Shown here: positions 8,097-18,244 of the stretch, one piece after another
Layout: the number at the start of each line of letters is the position of its first letter
Numbering within the stretch: position 1 is the stretch's first letter
DNA from: Pilibacter termitis
Lineage (GTDB): Bacteria > Bacillota > Bacilli > Lactobacillales > Streptococcaceae
DNA length: 64,000 nucleotides
Direction: 5' to 3'
Assembly (NCBI RefSeq): GCF_900167335.1
Contig: NZ_FUXI01000017.1
Span: 1-64,000, forward strand
Program-made: the position numbers and the translations under genes
The notes under the pieces: generated by a model
The model's database searches: none
What the model saw: only the letters and a program-made list of their open reading frames with translations
Told to the model about the DNA's origin: nothing

Positions 8097-9806
8097 TTAG
8101 GAAAGTGCCAGCTCTTTTTCTGAAATAGCACTTAAATAATCGTCTACTTCTTGAATTACTTCACGTAAAGTTCCTTTTTCAAACGGTGAGTTAGCTCCTG
8201 TAAGTTCAATAATTTCAAGGAATGTTTTTGTCCCTCCTACACTTGTAGCCTCTAAATATTTCTCCCAAGCGTTACTTGCTTGTTCCACGTTAAATTTTTT
8301 CCAAAATTGCAGTGCAACCACTTGAGCGAGAGTGTAGTCAATATAGTAGAAAGGTGCTCCAAAAATATGTGCTTGCTTAAACCAGAAAATTCCTCTTTCT
8401 AAATCTGGACTTTCACTATAATCTTTGTGCGGTAAATACATTTTCTCCAGTCGTCTCCAAGTCGCTTTACGCTCGACAGCACTCCATCCTGTATGAGTAT
8501 AAACTTCTTGTTGGAAATGGTCAACAAGTACACCGTAAGGCAAAAATTGAACACCTGCAGATAAGTGAGAAAATTTGTAGCGATTGGTGTGTTCCTTGAA
8601 GAAACTTTCCATCCATCGCCATGTGATAAATTCCATACTCATAGAGAAAATTTCCGCTGCCTCAATTGTCGGCCAAATGAGTGAGTTTTCCTGAATATGT
8701 CTTGAAGAATATACTTGGAAAGCGTGTCCTGCCTCATGTGTCAACACGTCAACATCTCCGCTCGTTCCGTTGAAATTCGCAAAAATATACGGAGATTTTT
8801 CATCAGAAATATACGTGCAGTATCCGCCTCCCATTTTTCCTTTTCTCGCATCCAAATCAAGTAAATCACGCTCTACCATAAAGTCGAAAAATTCACCTGT
8901 CTCTTTGGAAAGTTCGCAGTACATTTTTCTTGCAGCTGCTACAAGTTCATCTTTTTCTCCTTGTGGTGTTGCATTGCCATCTAAAAATTGCAAATCTAAG
9001 TCGTAGTGTTTCATTTCTTCCACGCCAATACGTTTCCCTTGTCTAGCGTAAAGTTTTTGAGCCACAGGTACTACAACTTCTAAAACTTGTTTACGATAGT
9101 ATTCAATATCCTTTTGCGAATAGCCAAAACGTTGGCGAATATCTAACGACATTTCAACATAATTGTTATAACCTAACGTTACTGCTTGTTGATGACGGTT
9201 TTTAATCATTTCGTCGTAAATACGGTCAAATTGTTCTTCGTTTTGAACATACCACGCTGTTCTTGCTTTATCCGCACGTTTGCGAACTTCACGATTGGTA
9301 TCCGTCATGAACTTAGCCATTTGTGGCAAATTGTAAACCTCACCGTCAAATTCGATTGTTGCGTTCGCCATTAATTCATCGTACTTTGAAATTAATTCAT
9401 TTTCTTGCTGACGAAGGTCAAGTGTCGTTTCTGAAATGGTATTGGTTTTACATTTAGCGAGCAAGAAAAGAGTTTTAGGAAAAATTTCTTGTAATTCTTT
9501 CACAAATGGTGATTTCAAAAGTGCAGAGGACGTTTCCATTGCACATTCGTCAAATAATGGAGCGTACTCATTCCACCACTCATCTTCTTTTTTGTGAAAT
9601 TCATCATTAACATTTAAAGAAAAATGGATTTGGTGCAATGTTCCCATAGATTCAACCGTTGCCTCTTCTTCAAGTAATAAACGAAAAAGAGAGGAGGCTT
9701 CTTCTACTGTTTTCGCCTGTTCAAATTTCTCTCGTGTTTCACGAACTTTTTTTGCATATTCTTCGTAGTTTGGTCTTTTGTAAATATAGTCTTTGAATTT
9801 TTTCAT
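8097..9806 (-). CDS. M3-family oligoendopeptidase (PepF-like)
   Basis: A cytoplasmic zinc metallopeptidase of 569 residues that hydrolyses short peptides. The HEAGH zinc motif occurs in DVLTHEAGHAFQVYS, with a downstream glutamate ligand expected in IEAAEIFSMSME. The length matches the roughly 560-residue M3 group common in Lactobacillales rather than the 600-residue PepF of lactococci, so no symbol is given. The ATG is five bases after the purB stop, and a GAAGG site lies in the purB 3' end, so it is probably the last gene of the purEKB transcript. The link to purine synthesis looks positional only. Confidence 0.9.
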   Translation of the reverse strand: MKKFKDYIYKRPNYEEYAKKVRETREKFEQAKTVEEASSLFRLLLEEEATVESMGTLHQIHFSLNVNDEFHKKEDEWWNEYAPLFDECAMETSSALLKSPFVKELQEIFPKTLFLLAKCKTNTISETTLDLRQQENELISKYDELMANATIEFDGEVYNLPQMAKFMTDTNREVRKRADKARTAWYVQNEEQFDRIYDEMIKNRHQQAVTLGYNNYVEMSLDIRQRFGYSQKDIEYYRKQVLEVVVPVAQKLYARQGKRIGVEEMKHYDLDLQFLDGNATPQGEKDELVAAARKMYCELSKETGEFFDFMVERDLLDLDARKGKMGGGYCTYISDEKSPYIFANFNGTSGDVDVLTHEAGHAFQVYSSRHIQENSLIWPTIEAAEIFSMSMEFITWRWMESFFKEHTNRYKFSHLSAGVQFLPYGVLVDHFQQEVYTHTGWSAVERKATWRRLEKMYLPHKDYSESPDLERGIFWFKQAHIFGAPFYYIDYTLAQVVALQFWKKFNVEQASNAWEKYLEATSVGGTKTFLEIIELTGANSPFEKGTLREVIQEVDDYLSAISEKELALS

Positions 9807-9811
9807 AAAAT

Positions 9812-11122
9812 TTATTTTCCTTCTTTTTCGTTCAATCCAACACGCTCGAAAATTTCATCTACACGTTTCAAATGGTAATTGTAATCAAATGCTGCATCTA
9901 TATCTTCTTTGCTTAAAATAGAGGTAATGCGTTCGTCTGATTCTAAAAGAGGACGGAAATCGACTTGATTATCCCAACTTTCAGCAGTTTTTGGTTGCAC
10001 CAAATCATACGCCTCTTCACGTGTCATTCCTTTGTCGATAAGTGTCAACATCACGTGTTGCGAGTAAATAAGTCCAAATGTCGCATTCATGTTACGTTTC
10101 ATGTTTTCAGGGAATACCGTTAAGTTTTTAACAATATTACCAAAACGATTCAACATATAATCAAGCAAAATCGTCGTGTCTGGTGTGATAATGCGTTCTG
10201 CTGAGGAATGTGAAATATCACGTTCATGCCAAAGTGGAACATTTTCATAAGCAGTTATCATATGTCCTCGAATGACACGGGCAAGTCCTGTCATGTTTTC
10301 GCTCCCGATAGGGTTGCGTTTGTGAGGCATTGCACTACTTCCCTTTTGACCTTTCGCAAAAAATTCTTCTACTTCACGTTGTTCGCTCTTTTGAAGTCCA
10401 CGAATTTCTGTTGCCATGCGTTCAACACTTGTGGCAATCAAGGCAAGTGTCGCAAAATATTCTGCGTGCAAATCACGAGGCAATACTTGCGTTGAAATTT
10501 CTTGCGGGCGAATGCCTAGTTTTTTACAAACGTATTCTTCTACAAATGGAGGAATATTGGCAAACGTTCCGACTGCTCCACTAATTTTTCCAGCCTCAAC
10601 ACCAAGAGCTGCGTGTTCAAATCTCTCGATATTGCGTTTCATTTCTGAATACCAATGAGCGAGTTTTAAACCAAATGTCGTAGGTTCCGCATGAACACCA
10701 TGAGTACGTCCCATCATCACAGTATATTTATACTCTTTTGCTTTGTTGGCAATGATTTGAGTGAAGTTTTGCAAATCTGCACGTAAAATATCGTTCGCCT
10801 GCTTGAACAAATAACCATAAGCTGTATCTACTACATCTGTCGAAGTCAATCCATAATGCACCCACTTGCGTTCTTCACCAAGAGATTCGCTGACTGCACG
10901 AGTGAAAGCTACCACATCATGACGTGTTTGCTGTTCAATTTCTAAAATGCGGTCAATATCAAACGTTGCCTTTTCACGAATTTTCGCCACGTCCTCATGC
11001 GGAATTTCACCTAACTCAGCCCAAGCCTCATCTGCTAAAATCTCGACTTCAAGCCATGCTTTATATTTATTTTCCTCTGTCCAAATATTGCCCATTTCTT
11101 CTCTTGTGTAGCGTTCAATCAT
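9812..11122 (-). CDS. purB: Adenylosuccinate lyase
   Basis: Catalyses two fumarate-releasing steps, SAICAR to AICAR and adenylosuccinate to AMP. The fumarase/aspartase-superfamily signature [10 protein letters not shown] is present, with TSTDVVDTA and [10 protein letters not shown] forming other active-site regions. 436 residues is the usual length. An AAGGAGC site precedes the ATG. It follows purK after 33 bases in one transcription unit. Confidence 0.97.
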   Translation of the reverse strand: MIERYTREEMGNIWTEENKYKAWLEVEILADEAWAELGEIPHEDVAKIREKATFDIDRILEIEQQTRHDVVAFTRAVSESLGEERKWVHYGLTSTDVVDTAYGYLFKQANDILRADLQNFTQIIANKAKEYKYTVMMGRTHGVHAEPTTFGLKLAHWYSEMKRNIERFEHAALGVEAGKISGAVGTFANIPPFVEEYVCKKLGIRPQEISTQVLPRDLHAEYFATLALIATSVERMATEIRGLQKSEQREVEEFFAKGQKGSSAMPHKRNPIGSENMTGLARVIRGHMITAYENVPLWHERDISHSSAERIITPDTTILLDYMLNRFGNIVKNLTVFPENMKRNMNATFGLIYSQHVMLTLIDKGMTREEAYDLVQPKTAESWDNQVDFRPLLESDERITSILSKEDIDAAFDYNYHLKRVDEIFERVGLNEKEGK

Positions 11123-11155
11123 TTTTTATAAGCTCCTTGTTTTTATTTTTTATGC

Positions 11156-12286
11156 TCAATCCCAAATCGCCGTCTGGAAAATTTCCTCAAGTGTTTCTTC
11201 GACATTTTCAGTCAAAATGGTAATATGCCCCATTTTTCGACCATATTTCGCCTCTTTTTTTCCATAGTAATGGAAGTGCCAATCTGGTTTATCTTTGATA
11301 AAATTTTGTGTATCGTAAAATTCATTCCCCAAAACATTCACCATTACAGCTCTACTTAATATTTTTACTTCTGGAAGTGGCCAACCACAAATTCCTCGGA
11401 TATGTGCCTCAAATTGACTCATGCTACAAGCCTCAATCGTATAATGCCCCGAATTGTGCGGACGTGGAGCAAGTTCGTTGACGTAGAGACTTCCTTCTTT
11501 TGTTAAAAACATCTCAATGCAAAGCGTTCCGCTTAATTTCAATGCTTTTGCAATAGTTAAGGCAATGCGTTCGGCTTCTTCGCCAATTTCTTGCTCAATA
11601 CGAGCGGGTGCAATGGTTTCATGCAAAATATTGCTACGATGAATATTTTCAACCGCAGGAAAAACAGTAAAGCTATCTTTTCCATTTCCTGCAACAATCA
11701 CTGAAATTTCCTTTTCATATGGAATCCACGCCTCTAAAACGCACGTGCCGTCACGCAAAAGATTCATTGCTGGTGCGACATCAGACATAGAATAAATCAC
11801 GTATTGTCCTTTTCCGTCGTATCCACCTCGTGTTGTTTTCAATACACATGGGAATCCTACTTCTTCTAGTCCACGCTGAATATCAGAGGCACGAATAATC
11901 GTAGCATACGGTGCAATAATGACATTATTTTCCTCCAAAAATACTTTTTCAAGGAGTCTATCTTGTGTAATTGCGAGCAAATCCGTTCCTTGTGGAATTT
12001 CAGCCTTTCCTTGCACGTTATTGAGGGTTTCAACGTCCACATTTTCAAATTCATAGGTGATAATCGTTGATTTCTCAGCAAGCTCAGTCATTGCTTTTTC
12101 GTCGTCATAATCCGCTTGGATATGAAAATCAGCTACTTGGGCAGCGGGAGCATCTTCCGTTGGGTCAAGTACACCGACACGAAAGCCCATATATTTTGCC
12201 GCAACACACATCATGCGACCAAGTTGCCCGCCACCTACAATGCCAATTGTTTGTTCTGGTAAAATTATTTTAGACAAGTTTCTCAC
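11156..12286 (-). CDS. purK: N5-carboxyaminoimidazole ribonucleotide synthase
   Basis: ATP-dependent carboxylation of AIR to N5-CAIR in purine synthesis. The N-terminal [12 protein letters not shown] is the ATP-grasp preATP fold; [13 protein letters not shown] and [12 protein letters not shown] are ATP-grasp signatures. The full length is 376 residues. The GTG at 12286 overlaps purE by 17 bases; a TTG seven codons before ILPEQ is an alternative and the ribosome site is weak for both. Translational coupling to purE is likely. Confidence 0.95.
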   Translation of the reverse strand: MRNLSKIILPEQTIGIVGGGQLGRMMCVAAKYMGFRVGVLDPTEDAPAAQVADFHIQADYDDEKAMTELAEKSTIITYEFENVDVETLNNVQGKAEIPQGTDLLAITQDRLLEKVFLEENNVIIAPYATIIRASDIQRGLEEVGFPCVLKTTRGGYDGKGQYVIYSMSDVAPAMNLLRDGTCVLEAWIPYEKEISVIVAGNGKDSFTVFPAVENIHRSNILHETIAPARIEQEIGEEAERIALTIAKALKLSGTLCIEMFLTKEGSLYVNELAPRPHNSGHYTIEACSMSQFEAHIRGICGWPLPEVKILSRAVMVNVLGNEFYDTQNFIKDKPDWHFHYYGKKEAKYGRKMGHITILTENVEETLEEIFQTAIWD

Positions 12287-12758
12287 TACTTTCTAGTACG
12301 ATTTTTTTCAAATTTTCTCTACGTGTCTCTAGTCTTTCAGCAAGTGTTTCATCTGTCATTGCAAGCATTTCAACAGCTAAAAGCCCTGCATTCACTGCGC
12401 CAGCACTTCCAATTGCAGTCGTTGCAACAGGTACGCCTCCCGGCATTTGAACAATTGACAAAAGAGAATCTAAACCACTTAATGCTCTGCTTTGAACTGG
12501 AACACCAATCACTGGCAAAGTTGTTTTACTTGCCACCATTCCTGGCAAATGAGCAGCTCCTCCAGCTCCTGCAATAATTATGCGAAAGCCATTTTTTCGT
12601 GCGTTTTCAGCGTGTTCAAACATCAAATCAGGTGTGCGATGTGCAGAAACTACTTTTTTCTCATACGGCACTTCAAATTCATCCAAAATCGCACAAGTTT
12701 CTTTCATTGTTGACCAATCACTTGTACTGCCCATAATAACGGATACGATAGCTGACAT
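12270..12758 (-). CDS. purE: N5-carboxyaminoimidazole ribonucleotide mutase
   Basis: Converts N5-CAIR to CAIR, using the product of PurK. 162 residues with the class I signature MGSTSDW near the N terminus, SAHRTP, and [10 protein letters not shown]. An AGGAGAG ribosome site precedes the ATG. It is the first gene of the purE-purK-purB unit. The other purine genes, except purD at 60 kb, are not in this window. Confidence 0.96.
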   Translation of the reverse strand: MSAIVSVIMGSTSDWSTMKETCAILDEFEVPYEKKVVSAHRTPDLMFEHAENARKNGFRIIIAGAGGAAHLPGMVASKTTLPVIGVPVQSRALSGLDSLLSIVQMPGGVPVATTAIGSAGAVNAGLLAVEMLAMTDETLAERLETRRENLKKIVLESSEKLV

Positions 12759-12837
12759 TTTTTTCTCTCCTATACCATAAAAGTCTTTTCCTTTATTCTA
12801 CCAAAAGATAGAAAAGATTTCAGCATTTTATCGAATG

Positions 12838-12870
12838 ATTCTTCGTTTTTTTTGTTGAATATTCGTAGTT
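12838..12870 (-). promoter_or_regulatory. Two weak PurBox-like sites upstream of purE
   Basis: On the minus strand AAAAACGAAGAAT (12838-12850) and AACTACGAATATT (12858-12870) match the lactococcal PurBox AWWWCCGAACWWT at about 11 and 10 of 13 positions. They lie about 80-110 bases before purE. The AT bias makes chance matches possible. Confidence 0.25.
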
Positions 12871-12911
12871 TTGGGTGAAATGTAGTCGTTCTTTTCATTT
12901 TGAAAAATAAA

Positions 12912-12939
12912 AGCCACGCTCAATACGGAGCATGGCAAG
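12912..12939 (-). terminator. Intrinsic terminator of pta
   Basis: On the minus strand GCCATGCTC pairs with GAGCGTGGC (one mismatch) and is followed by TTTTATTTTT, directly past the pta stop. Confidence 0.8.
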
Positions 12940-12943
12940 TATT

Positions 12944-13930
12944 TTATTCATCATTTAACAAAGTTTGTGCTGCTGTAATAATTGAAAGTTTGTAAACATC
13001 TTCTTCGTTTGCACCACGGGAAAGGTCAGAAACAGGTTTGTTCAACCCTTGTAAAATCGGCCCAATCGCCTCGAAGTTTCCAAGACGTTGTGCGATTTTA
13101 TACCCAATATTTCCTGCTTGCAAATCTGGGAAAACAAACACATTCGCACGTCCCGCAACTTCAGAATCTGGAGCTTTTAGTTGCCCAACGCTTGAAACAT
13201 ATGCCGCATCAAATTGCAATTCTCCGTCAATAATGCAATCTGGAGCAAGTGATTTGGCGATTTTTGTTGCTTCTGCAACTTTTTCAACTTCTGGAGCTTT
13301 GGCACTTCCTTTTGTTGAGAATGAAAGAAGAGCAACTTTGGGATCAATGTCAAACAAACTTGCAGTTTTTGCACTATCTACGGCAATTTCTGCTAATTCT
13401 TGAGCGTTTGGATTCACATTAATCGCACAATCGCTAAACAAATATTTTTCTTGGTCACGACCACGAACCATCAAAAATGCCCCGCTTGTACGTGAAATTC
13501 CCGGTTTTGTTTTGATGATTTGCAACGCAGGACGAACAGTATCTGCAGTCGAATGAATTGCTCCACTCACCATCCCATCAGCAATTCCCATATAAGTAAG
13601 CATTGTCCCGAAATAGTTTTCATCTTTTAAAATCTTTTGGGCATCTTCACGTGAGACTTTGCCCCCTCTACGCTCTACGAACGCATCTACCATTTCATCC
13701 CAACGATCAAAATTGTCTGGATCGATAATTTTGAACATAGAAGACTGCAACCCACGATCGTGAATTGCTACACGCACTTGATCTAAATTCCCAATCAAAA
13801 TCGGCTCACAAAGCTGTTCAATTTTCAAACGTGCTGCAGCTCCTAAAATACGTGCATCCGTTGATTCTGGAAAAGCAATCTTAATATCTCTGCGTACAAT
13901 CTTAAATTTTAATCCGTCAAAAAGTTCCAC
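12944..13930 (-). CDS. pta: Phosphate acetyltransferase
   Basis: Interconverts acetyl-CoA and acetyl phosphate in the acetate/ATP-yielding fermentation branch. 328 residues, the short bacterial form without the N-terminal regulatory domain. Recognised by GMVSGAIHSTADTVRPALQI, SFSTKGSAKAPEVEKV and VFPDLQAGNIGYKIAQR. A GTG start is preceded by GGAGG eight bases upstream. It is monocistronic, with its own terminator. The 177 bases upstream (13931-14107) show no further gene. Confidence 0.95.
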   Translation of the reverse strand: MELFDGLKFKIVRRDIKIAFPESTDARILGAAARLKIEQLCEPILIGNLDQVRVAIHDRGLQSSMFKIIDPDNFDRWDEMVDAFVERRGGKVSREDAQKILKDENYFGTMLTYMGIADGMVSGAIHSTADTVRPALQIIKTKPGISRTSGAFLMVRGRDQEKYLFSDCAINVNPNAQELAEIAVDSAKTASLFDIDPKVALLSFSTKGSAKAPEVEKVAEATKIAKSLAPDCIIDGELQFDAAYVSSVGQLKAPDSEVAGRANVFVFPDLQAGNIGYKIAQRLGNFEAIGPILQGLNKPVSDLSRGANEEDVYKLSIITAAQTLLNDE

Positions 13931-14107
13931 TTTTAATTCCTCCGTTAATCTTTTGTTGAAATCGTTTTACACTCGTTTATAAGTATGCCATAAATATAAC
14001 AGTTTTTTCAAGTGTTTTTTGTCAAAAAGACTGAATTTCTTTCATTTTTTATTTTTTGTAGTAATACAGAAAAACGCATTCAAATAACTGTTACATATCA
14101 TCGAACA

Positions 14108-14776
14108 TTAGTTCAGCCAGTCAATTTCTTTTTCACCAAGATTTCTTAACTCGTTATTTACATTTAAAAACACATTGCTCCCAAAGAATCCTCGATGTGC
14201 TGAGAGTGGTGACGGATGTGGAGCGGTAATCATTTTATGTTGCTCATTTGTAATCAATTTTATTTTTGATTGTGCAGGGCGACCAAGTAGTAAAAAGATG
14301 ACAGGCTTTTCTCGTTCGTTGAGAAATGAAATAATTTTATCTGTAAATATTTCCCAGCCAACACCTGCATGAGAATTGGCATTTGCCTCTTCAACTGTTA
14401 ACACAGTATTCAAAAGTAGCACACCTTGCGTTGCCCAACGGGTCAAATCTCCACTTGTTTGCACTTGTGTAGCAAATTCTTCCCCGATTTCCTTGTATAT
14501 ATTGCGTAATGAAGGTGGGAGAGGAATGTCGTTTGGCACAGAAAAACTCAATCCCATTGCTTGCCCTTTTTTATGATAGGGATCCTGTCCAAGTAAAACA
14601 ACTTTGACTCTATCATAATCCGTCAAATTCAGTGCTTGAAAAATCTGTTCTCGTGGGGGAAAGATGTTTTTTGTTTTCCTTTCAAGGGAGATAAAATTAC
14701 TGAGTTTTTGCATATATTCTTGTTGTAATTCACTAGATAACAGCTCTCCCCATTTTCCTTGAATGGTTGCTTGCAT
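14108..14776 (-). CDS. ung: Uracil-DNA glycosylase
   Basis: Removes uracil from DNA in base excision repair. The family-1 motifs are all present: GQDPYH with the catalytic aspartate near residue 63, LLLNTVLTV, and HPSPLSAHRGFFG with the catalytic histidine. ATG at 14776 is decided by a GGAGG site seven bases upstream; the upstream ATG at 14800 would place that site inside the gene. The product is about 222 residues, the usual length. A half copy of the dispersed palindromic repeat starts 29 bases upstream. Confidence 0.96.
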   Translation of the reverse strand: MQATIQGKWGELLSSELQQEYMQKLSNFISLERKTKNIFPPREQIFQALNLTDYDRVKVVLLGQDPYHKKGQAMGLSFSVPNDIPLPPSLRNIYKEIGEEFATQVQTSGDLTRWATQGVLLLNTVLTVEEANANSHAGVGWEIFTDKIISFLNEREKPVIFLLLGRPAQSKIKLITNEQHKMITAPHPSPLSAHRGFFGSNVFLNVNNELRNLGEKEIDWLN

Positions 14777-14804
14777 TTCGTGTCCTCCGTAAGTTTTCAT
14801 TTAT

Positions 14805-14820
14805 GGGCACCTCTAAAAAA
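14805..14820. repeat. Half copy of the dispersed palindromic repeat (copy D)
   Basis: GGGCACCTCTAAAAAA matches the left end of the full copy at 45710. A remnant of the right end may be CAGAGTTTTGCCTTA near 14883-14897. Confidence 0.5.
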
Positions 14821-14842
14821 ATAAGCCGAGACAATAGTTTGC

Positions 14843-14880
14843 ACGTTTATACAATATTGCTAGTAGTATTGTATAAACGT
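14843..14880. repeat. Perfect 14-bp inverted repeat between nusB and ung
   Basis: ACGTTTATACAATA (14843-14856) and its exact complement TATTGTATAAACGT (14867-14880) flank a 10-nt loop. No T-run follows on either side, so a simple intrinsic terminator is unlikely. It may be an operator, an RNA processing site or the core of repeat copy D. Confidence 0.7.
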
Positions 14881-14903
14881 ACAGAGTTTTGCCTTAGCTT
14901 GTC

Positions 14904-15356
14904 TTATATATTTCTTAATACATTATCCAAAACACCATTAATAAATCGAGTGCTGTTTTCGTCGCTAAATGCTTTTGCTAATTCAAGCGCTTCATTCACT
15001 GCGATTTTGGCATCTACTTCTTCTTTTTGGTACATCATCTCAAAAATTGCCAAACGTAAAATAATCAAATCCATTTTGGAAATACGTTTTAAACTCCAAT
15101 TTTTCGTCAAATGTTTGGTAATGATTTCGTCTATGCTAGATTTTTGCTCAATCACTCCCGTTACAAGTGTATCAAGGTACGGAGGAGTAAATTTTTCGTC
15201 ATCATCGTCTAATACGTCAAAATCATCCATTGAAAGTGCATTTTGAATCGCAGCATCTTTTGTCAAGTCCACATTGAAATCAAGCGGAAAAAGCGACTGC
15301 AAGGCTTTTATGCGGATTTCATGGCGGTTTAATTCTTTATTCTTCACTAGATTCAT
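14904..15356 (-). CDS. nusB: Transcription antitermination factor NusB
   Basis: An RNA-binding protein that works with NusE at boxA sequences in rRNA antitermination. About 150 residues, all-helical: the N-terminal RHEIRIKALQSLF and the C-terminal AVNEALELAKAFSDENSTRFINGVLDNV are characteristic. The central acidic loop DDDDEKF is longer than in many homologues. ATG at 15356 has a GAGGA site; it overlaps the yqhY stop by about 20 bases, so translation is coupled. It closes the pepP-efp-yqhY-nusB group. Confidence 0.95.
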   Translation of the reverse strand: MNLVKNKELNRHEIRIKALQSLFPLDFNVDLTKDAAIQNALSMDDFDVLDDDDEKFTPPYLDTLVTGVIEQKSSIDEIITKHLTKNWSLKRISKMDLIILRLAIFEMMYQKEEVDAKIAVNEALELAKAFSDENSTRFINGVLDNVLRNI

Positions 15357-15768
15357 CTTCCTCGTCATCTAAAAAGTCTTCTGGGTTCAGTTGTGAAAGT
15401 TTTTCTGGTACGACTGCGACAATGTGAATGTTCACTTCAGAAAGGTCAATTCCTGTCATGTATAGCACCTGTTGTTTCACTTTTTCTTGCATTTCCATTG
15501 CTACTTTTGGCACAGAAACACCATATTGAAGATAGCTATAAATATCAACACTAAGTGTGCCGTCTTCATTTGTAGAAAGATTGATTCCTTTTCCATGACT
15601 TTGGCGACCTAATTTTTCAGCAATTACACCTGCAAATGTGCCACGCATACCGTAAACACCTTCCACCTTTGCTGCTGCCACACCGATAATTACCTCTAAT
15701 ACTTCTGGGGCAATAACGATTTCGCCAAGATCATCATTTCTCTCAAGTGTTAATTTATCTTCTGTCAT
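15337..15768 (-). CDS. yqhY: Asp23/Gls24-family protein YqhY
   Basis: 143 residues with the conserved Asp23 domain (GEIVIAPEVLEVIIGVAAAK, then VEGVYGMRG and VSVPKVAMEMQEKVKQQV) and an acidic C-terminal tail. In Bacillus the neighbour gene product YqhY affects acetyl-CoA carboxylase activity; in cocci relatives are general stress proteins. The AAAGGAG site and ATG are clear. It sits between efp and nusB as in other Firmicutes. Confidence 0.9.
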   Translation of the reverse strand: MTEDKLTLERNDDLGEIVIAPEVLEVIIGVAAAKVEGVYGMRGTFAGVIAEKLGRQSHGKGINLSTNEDGTLSVDIYSYLQYGVSVPKVAMEMQEKVKQQVLYMTGIDLSEVNIHIVAVVPEKLSQLNPEDFLDDEEDESSEE

Positions 15769-15791
15769 TGTATTCTCCTTTATTTACTCGT

Positions 15792-16349
15792 TTACGCACG
15801 TGAAGCATAGCTTCCATCCGTTGTATTAATAATCAATTTATCTCCTTGATTGATAAAGAATGGTACGTTTACAACAAGTCCTGTTTCCATTGTAGCAGGT
15901 TTTCCACCACCGCTTGAAGTGTCGCCTTTAATGTTTGGTTCTGTCTCAGCAACAGTCAATTCCACGGTATTTGGCAAATTAACACCCAAAATTTCTGCAC
16001 CATACATGATAATGTTCACTTCCATGTTCTCAAGCATAAATTTCAACTCATCTTTAATCTGTTCTTCTGAAATTTCCACTTGCTCGTAACTTTCTAAGTC
16101 CATAAACACGTGTTGTCCACCTGTATCGTATAGATATTGCATTTTTTTGTTGTCAATTTGTGCTTTTGCTACTTTTTCACCCGCACGAAAGGTGGTTTCT
16201 TGAACAGCTCCAGTACGCAAATTTTTCAATTTTGAACGAACAAACGCAGCACCTTTACCCGGTTTTACGTGTTGAAAATCAATGACACGCCAAATCCCTC
16301 CGTCATACTCAATTGTAAGTCCTGTTTTAAAGTCGTTTACTGAAATCAT
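15792..16349 (-). CDS. efp: Elongation factor P
   Basis: Rescues ribosomes stalled at polyproline. 185 residues in three beta-barrel domains. The KOW-like N-terminal domain holds the exposed tip [16 protein letters not shown], where the modified lysine of the Firmicutes type is expected (PGKGA). The C-terminal domain ends [17 protein letters not shown]. The 126 bases to pepP hold no gene and may carry its promoter. Confidence 0.97.
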   Translation of the reverse strand: MISVNDFKTGLTIEYDGGIWRVIDFQHVKPGKGAAFVRSKLKNLRTGAVQETTFRAGEKVAKAQIDNKKMQYLYDTGGQHVFMDLESYEQVEISEEQIKDELKFMLENMEVNIIMYGAEILGVNLPNTVELTVAETEPNIKGDTSSGGGKPATMETGLVVNVPFFINQGDKLIINTTDGSYASRA

Positions 16350-16475
16350 AGTTTCGTCCTTTCGTCAGGCGAACAGCCTTTTCATCATCAATTTTGTGTG
16401 TTCACACAGTTCATACTTAGTTTACCATTTTTCTTCAAAAAAATGAATTACTTTCTATTGTTCAAAATCTAAAAA

Positions 16476-17537
16476 TCACAAAACAATCAACTCTTTTGGC
16501 GATTTCGTCAAAATTTCACAACCGTCTTTGGTGACAAGCAAGTCGTCCTCAATTCGCACACCGCCACGACCTGCTAAATAAATTCCCGGTTCATCGGTAA
16601 TTAGCTGATTTTCTTTTAAAACATCGTCGATTTTTTGAAAAATAATAGGTCCTTCATGAATTTCTAGCCCAATGCCATGCCCTAGCCCATGACCGAAATA
16701 TTTTCCATAGCCTTTCTCTGTTATATAATCTCGTGCCAATTTATCATAATCTGCGACACTTACTCCTGCTTTTGTACCGTCAATCACACGTTTATTCGCC
16801 TCTAGTACGATATTGTAAATTTTCACAAGTTCATCATCTACATTTCCAAGAGCAACCGTACGGGTCATATCACTCACGTATCCGTTATAATAACAGCCGA
16901 AATCAAATGTAATCAGCTCATTCATCGCCAATTTTTTCTCACTTGCCACGCCATGAGGCAAGGCACTACGCACTCCGCTTGCGACAATTGTATCAAAACT
17001 AACACTTGTCGCTCCTAGACTTCTCATGTAAAAATCAAGTTCATTCGCAAGTTCAATTTCCGTTACGTCAGGTTTGATTTTGCCTAAAATATACTCAAAT
17101 GCTTTGTCTGAAATTTCACACGCTCGTTTGACCGTTTCAATTTCTGCCACTTCTTTTATCTGACGAATTTCACCGATAAAATCTGGAACGGAGAAAACAT
17201 CTGTCGGAAGTGAAATTGCCTCTTCTAGTCGAATATATTCTGCGTAACTTAGCGTTTCCTCAAATGCAATATTTTCTACTCCAAGTTCTTCTACAACACG
17301 TGCGATTTCATTAAAAATATCACCCGTTTGTTGAATGATCGTGAAATGACCACTTTGTATTTTCGCTTGCTCAATATAGCGTGAATCTGTAATTAAATAT
17401 TTTTCATCAAGTCCAATCACTGCCGCACCGCTTGTTCCAGTAAAACCTGTTATATAGCGTAAATTGTATAGATTAGTAATCATGAGGCTTTCAAGCCCGT
17501 TTTCTTGCATTTTTTCTCTTAGTTGTTTGATTCTCAT
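16476..17537 (-). CDS. M24-family Xaa-Pro peptidase (aminopeptidase P-like, YqhT type)
   Basis: A cytoplasmic metallopeptidase of 353 residues. The N-terminal creatinase-like domain (residues 1-125) is followed by the pita-bread catalytic domain with the five usual ligand positions: TFDFGCYYNGYVSDMTRT provides two aspartates, GHGLGHGIGLEIHE a histidine, and TDEPGIYL and RIEDDL two glutamates. The AAGGAG site precedes ATG. It lies upstream of efp, a conserved pairing in Firmicutes. Confidence 0.94.
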   Translation of the reverse strand: MRIKQLREKMQENGLESLMITNLYNLRYITGFTGTSGAAVIGLDEKYLITDSRYIEQAKIQSGHFTIIQQTGDIFNEIARVVEELGVENIAFEETLSYAEYIRLEEAISLPTDVFSVPDFIGEIRQIKEVAEIETVKRACEISDKAFEYILGKIKPDVTEIELANELDFYMRSLGATSVSFDTIVASGVRSALPHGVASEKKLAMNELITFDFGCYYNGYVSDMTRTVALGNVDDELVKIYNIVLEANKRVIDGTKAGVSVADYDKLARDYITEKGYGKYFGHGLGHGIGLEIHEGPIIFQKIDDVLKENQLITDEPGIYLAGRGGVRIEDDLLVTKDGCEILTKSPKELIVL

Positions 17538-17628
17538 GTTGTTCTCCTTAATAAGTTTTTAAGACCTTTTAGGTTTTATTCTGCCTAAGTTGTTTGCTTA
17601 GCGGGGAAACTTTGTATTCCGATTTCGC

Positions 17629-18234
17629 TCAATGCTTTTCATAAACTATTTTATAAATAGGTAAAAGTGTTTGGTAAGTTTCCCACATTTTTTGTTTTGC
17701 CTTTTCTTCGTTTTGCCAAATGCTATCATTTCGCAAAATCACTCGTCCAATTTCAAATTCCCCTTTTTTCACATCACGAAAGCGTAAAATTGCTTGTTCT
17801 AATTGTTCATCTATCGGGAAATAATCTGAAACCATATGGTCTTTGGAGTAGACAAAGTCACTTGGAAGTTGCTTGAGCAAATGAATATTTCCGAGCAGAC
17901 AATTGGCGATTTCTTTTTCATTTTTTGGCTGGTCAATCATGGAAAGATACATAAATACATAGTCTTTCCAAATACCAAGCTGAAAATGAGGTTGTGCTTT
18001 GTACCCTCGTTTGCTCGTTGAAATCGCACTCCACGTGTTTTCGGGTGCATAAGTTGTCCTACGTCTGTGTTGAGCAATATGGATAAATTCTTCCTCATTC
18101 ATTTCACGAGCAATTTTTGGAGCAAATTCCTCCCAAAACGCTTGGAAAACAGGTTGAATGTTGGCACGAATTGCTGTCATTCGTGAGTCTAGTCCTTCTA
18201 TGTCAAACACTTGAAAATCTTTTTCTAAAAACAT
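17629..18234 (-). CDS. DUF1054 (YktB/TfoX-like fold) family protein
   Basis: About 201 residues matching the UPF0637/DUF1054 family (YktB of Bacillus): FQVFDIEGLDSRMTAIRANI at the N terminus, then HRRRTTYAPENTWSAIS and FQLGIWKDYVFMYLSMIDQP. The function is not established. ATG at 18234 is chosen since GGGAGAAG precedes it; the earlier codon would overlap the GNAT gene. It is cotranscribed with that gene. Confidence 0.88.
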   Translation of the reverse strand: MFLEKDFQVFDIEGLDSRMTAIRANIQPVFQAFWEEFAPKIAREMNEEEFIHIAQHRRRTTYAPENTWSAISTSKRGYKAQPHFQLGIWKDYVFMYLSMIDQPKNEKEIANCLLGNIHLLKQLPSDFVYSKDHMVSDYFPIDEQLEQAILRFRDVKKGEFEIGRVILRNDSIWQNEEKAKQKMWETYQTLLPIYKIVYEKH

Positions 18235-18244
18235 ATCTTCTCCC

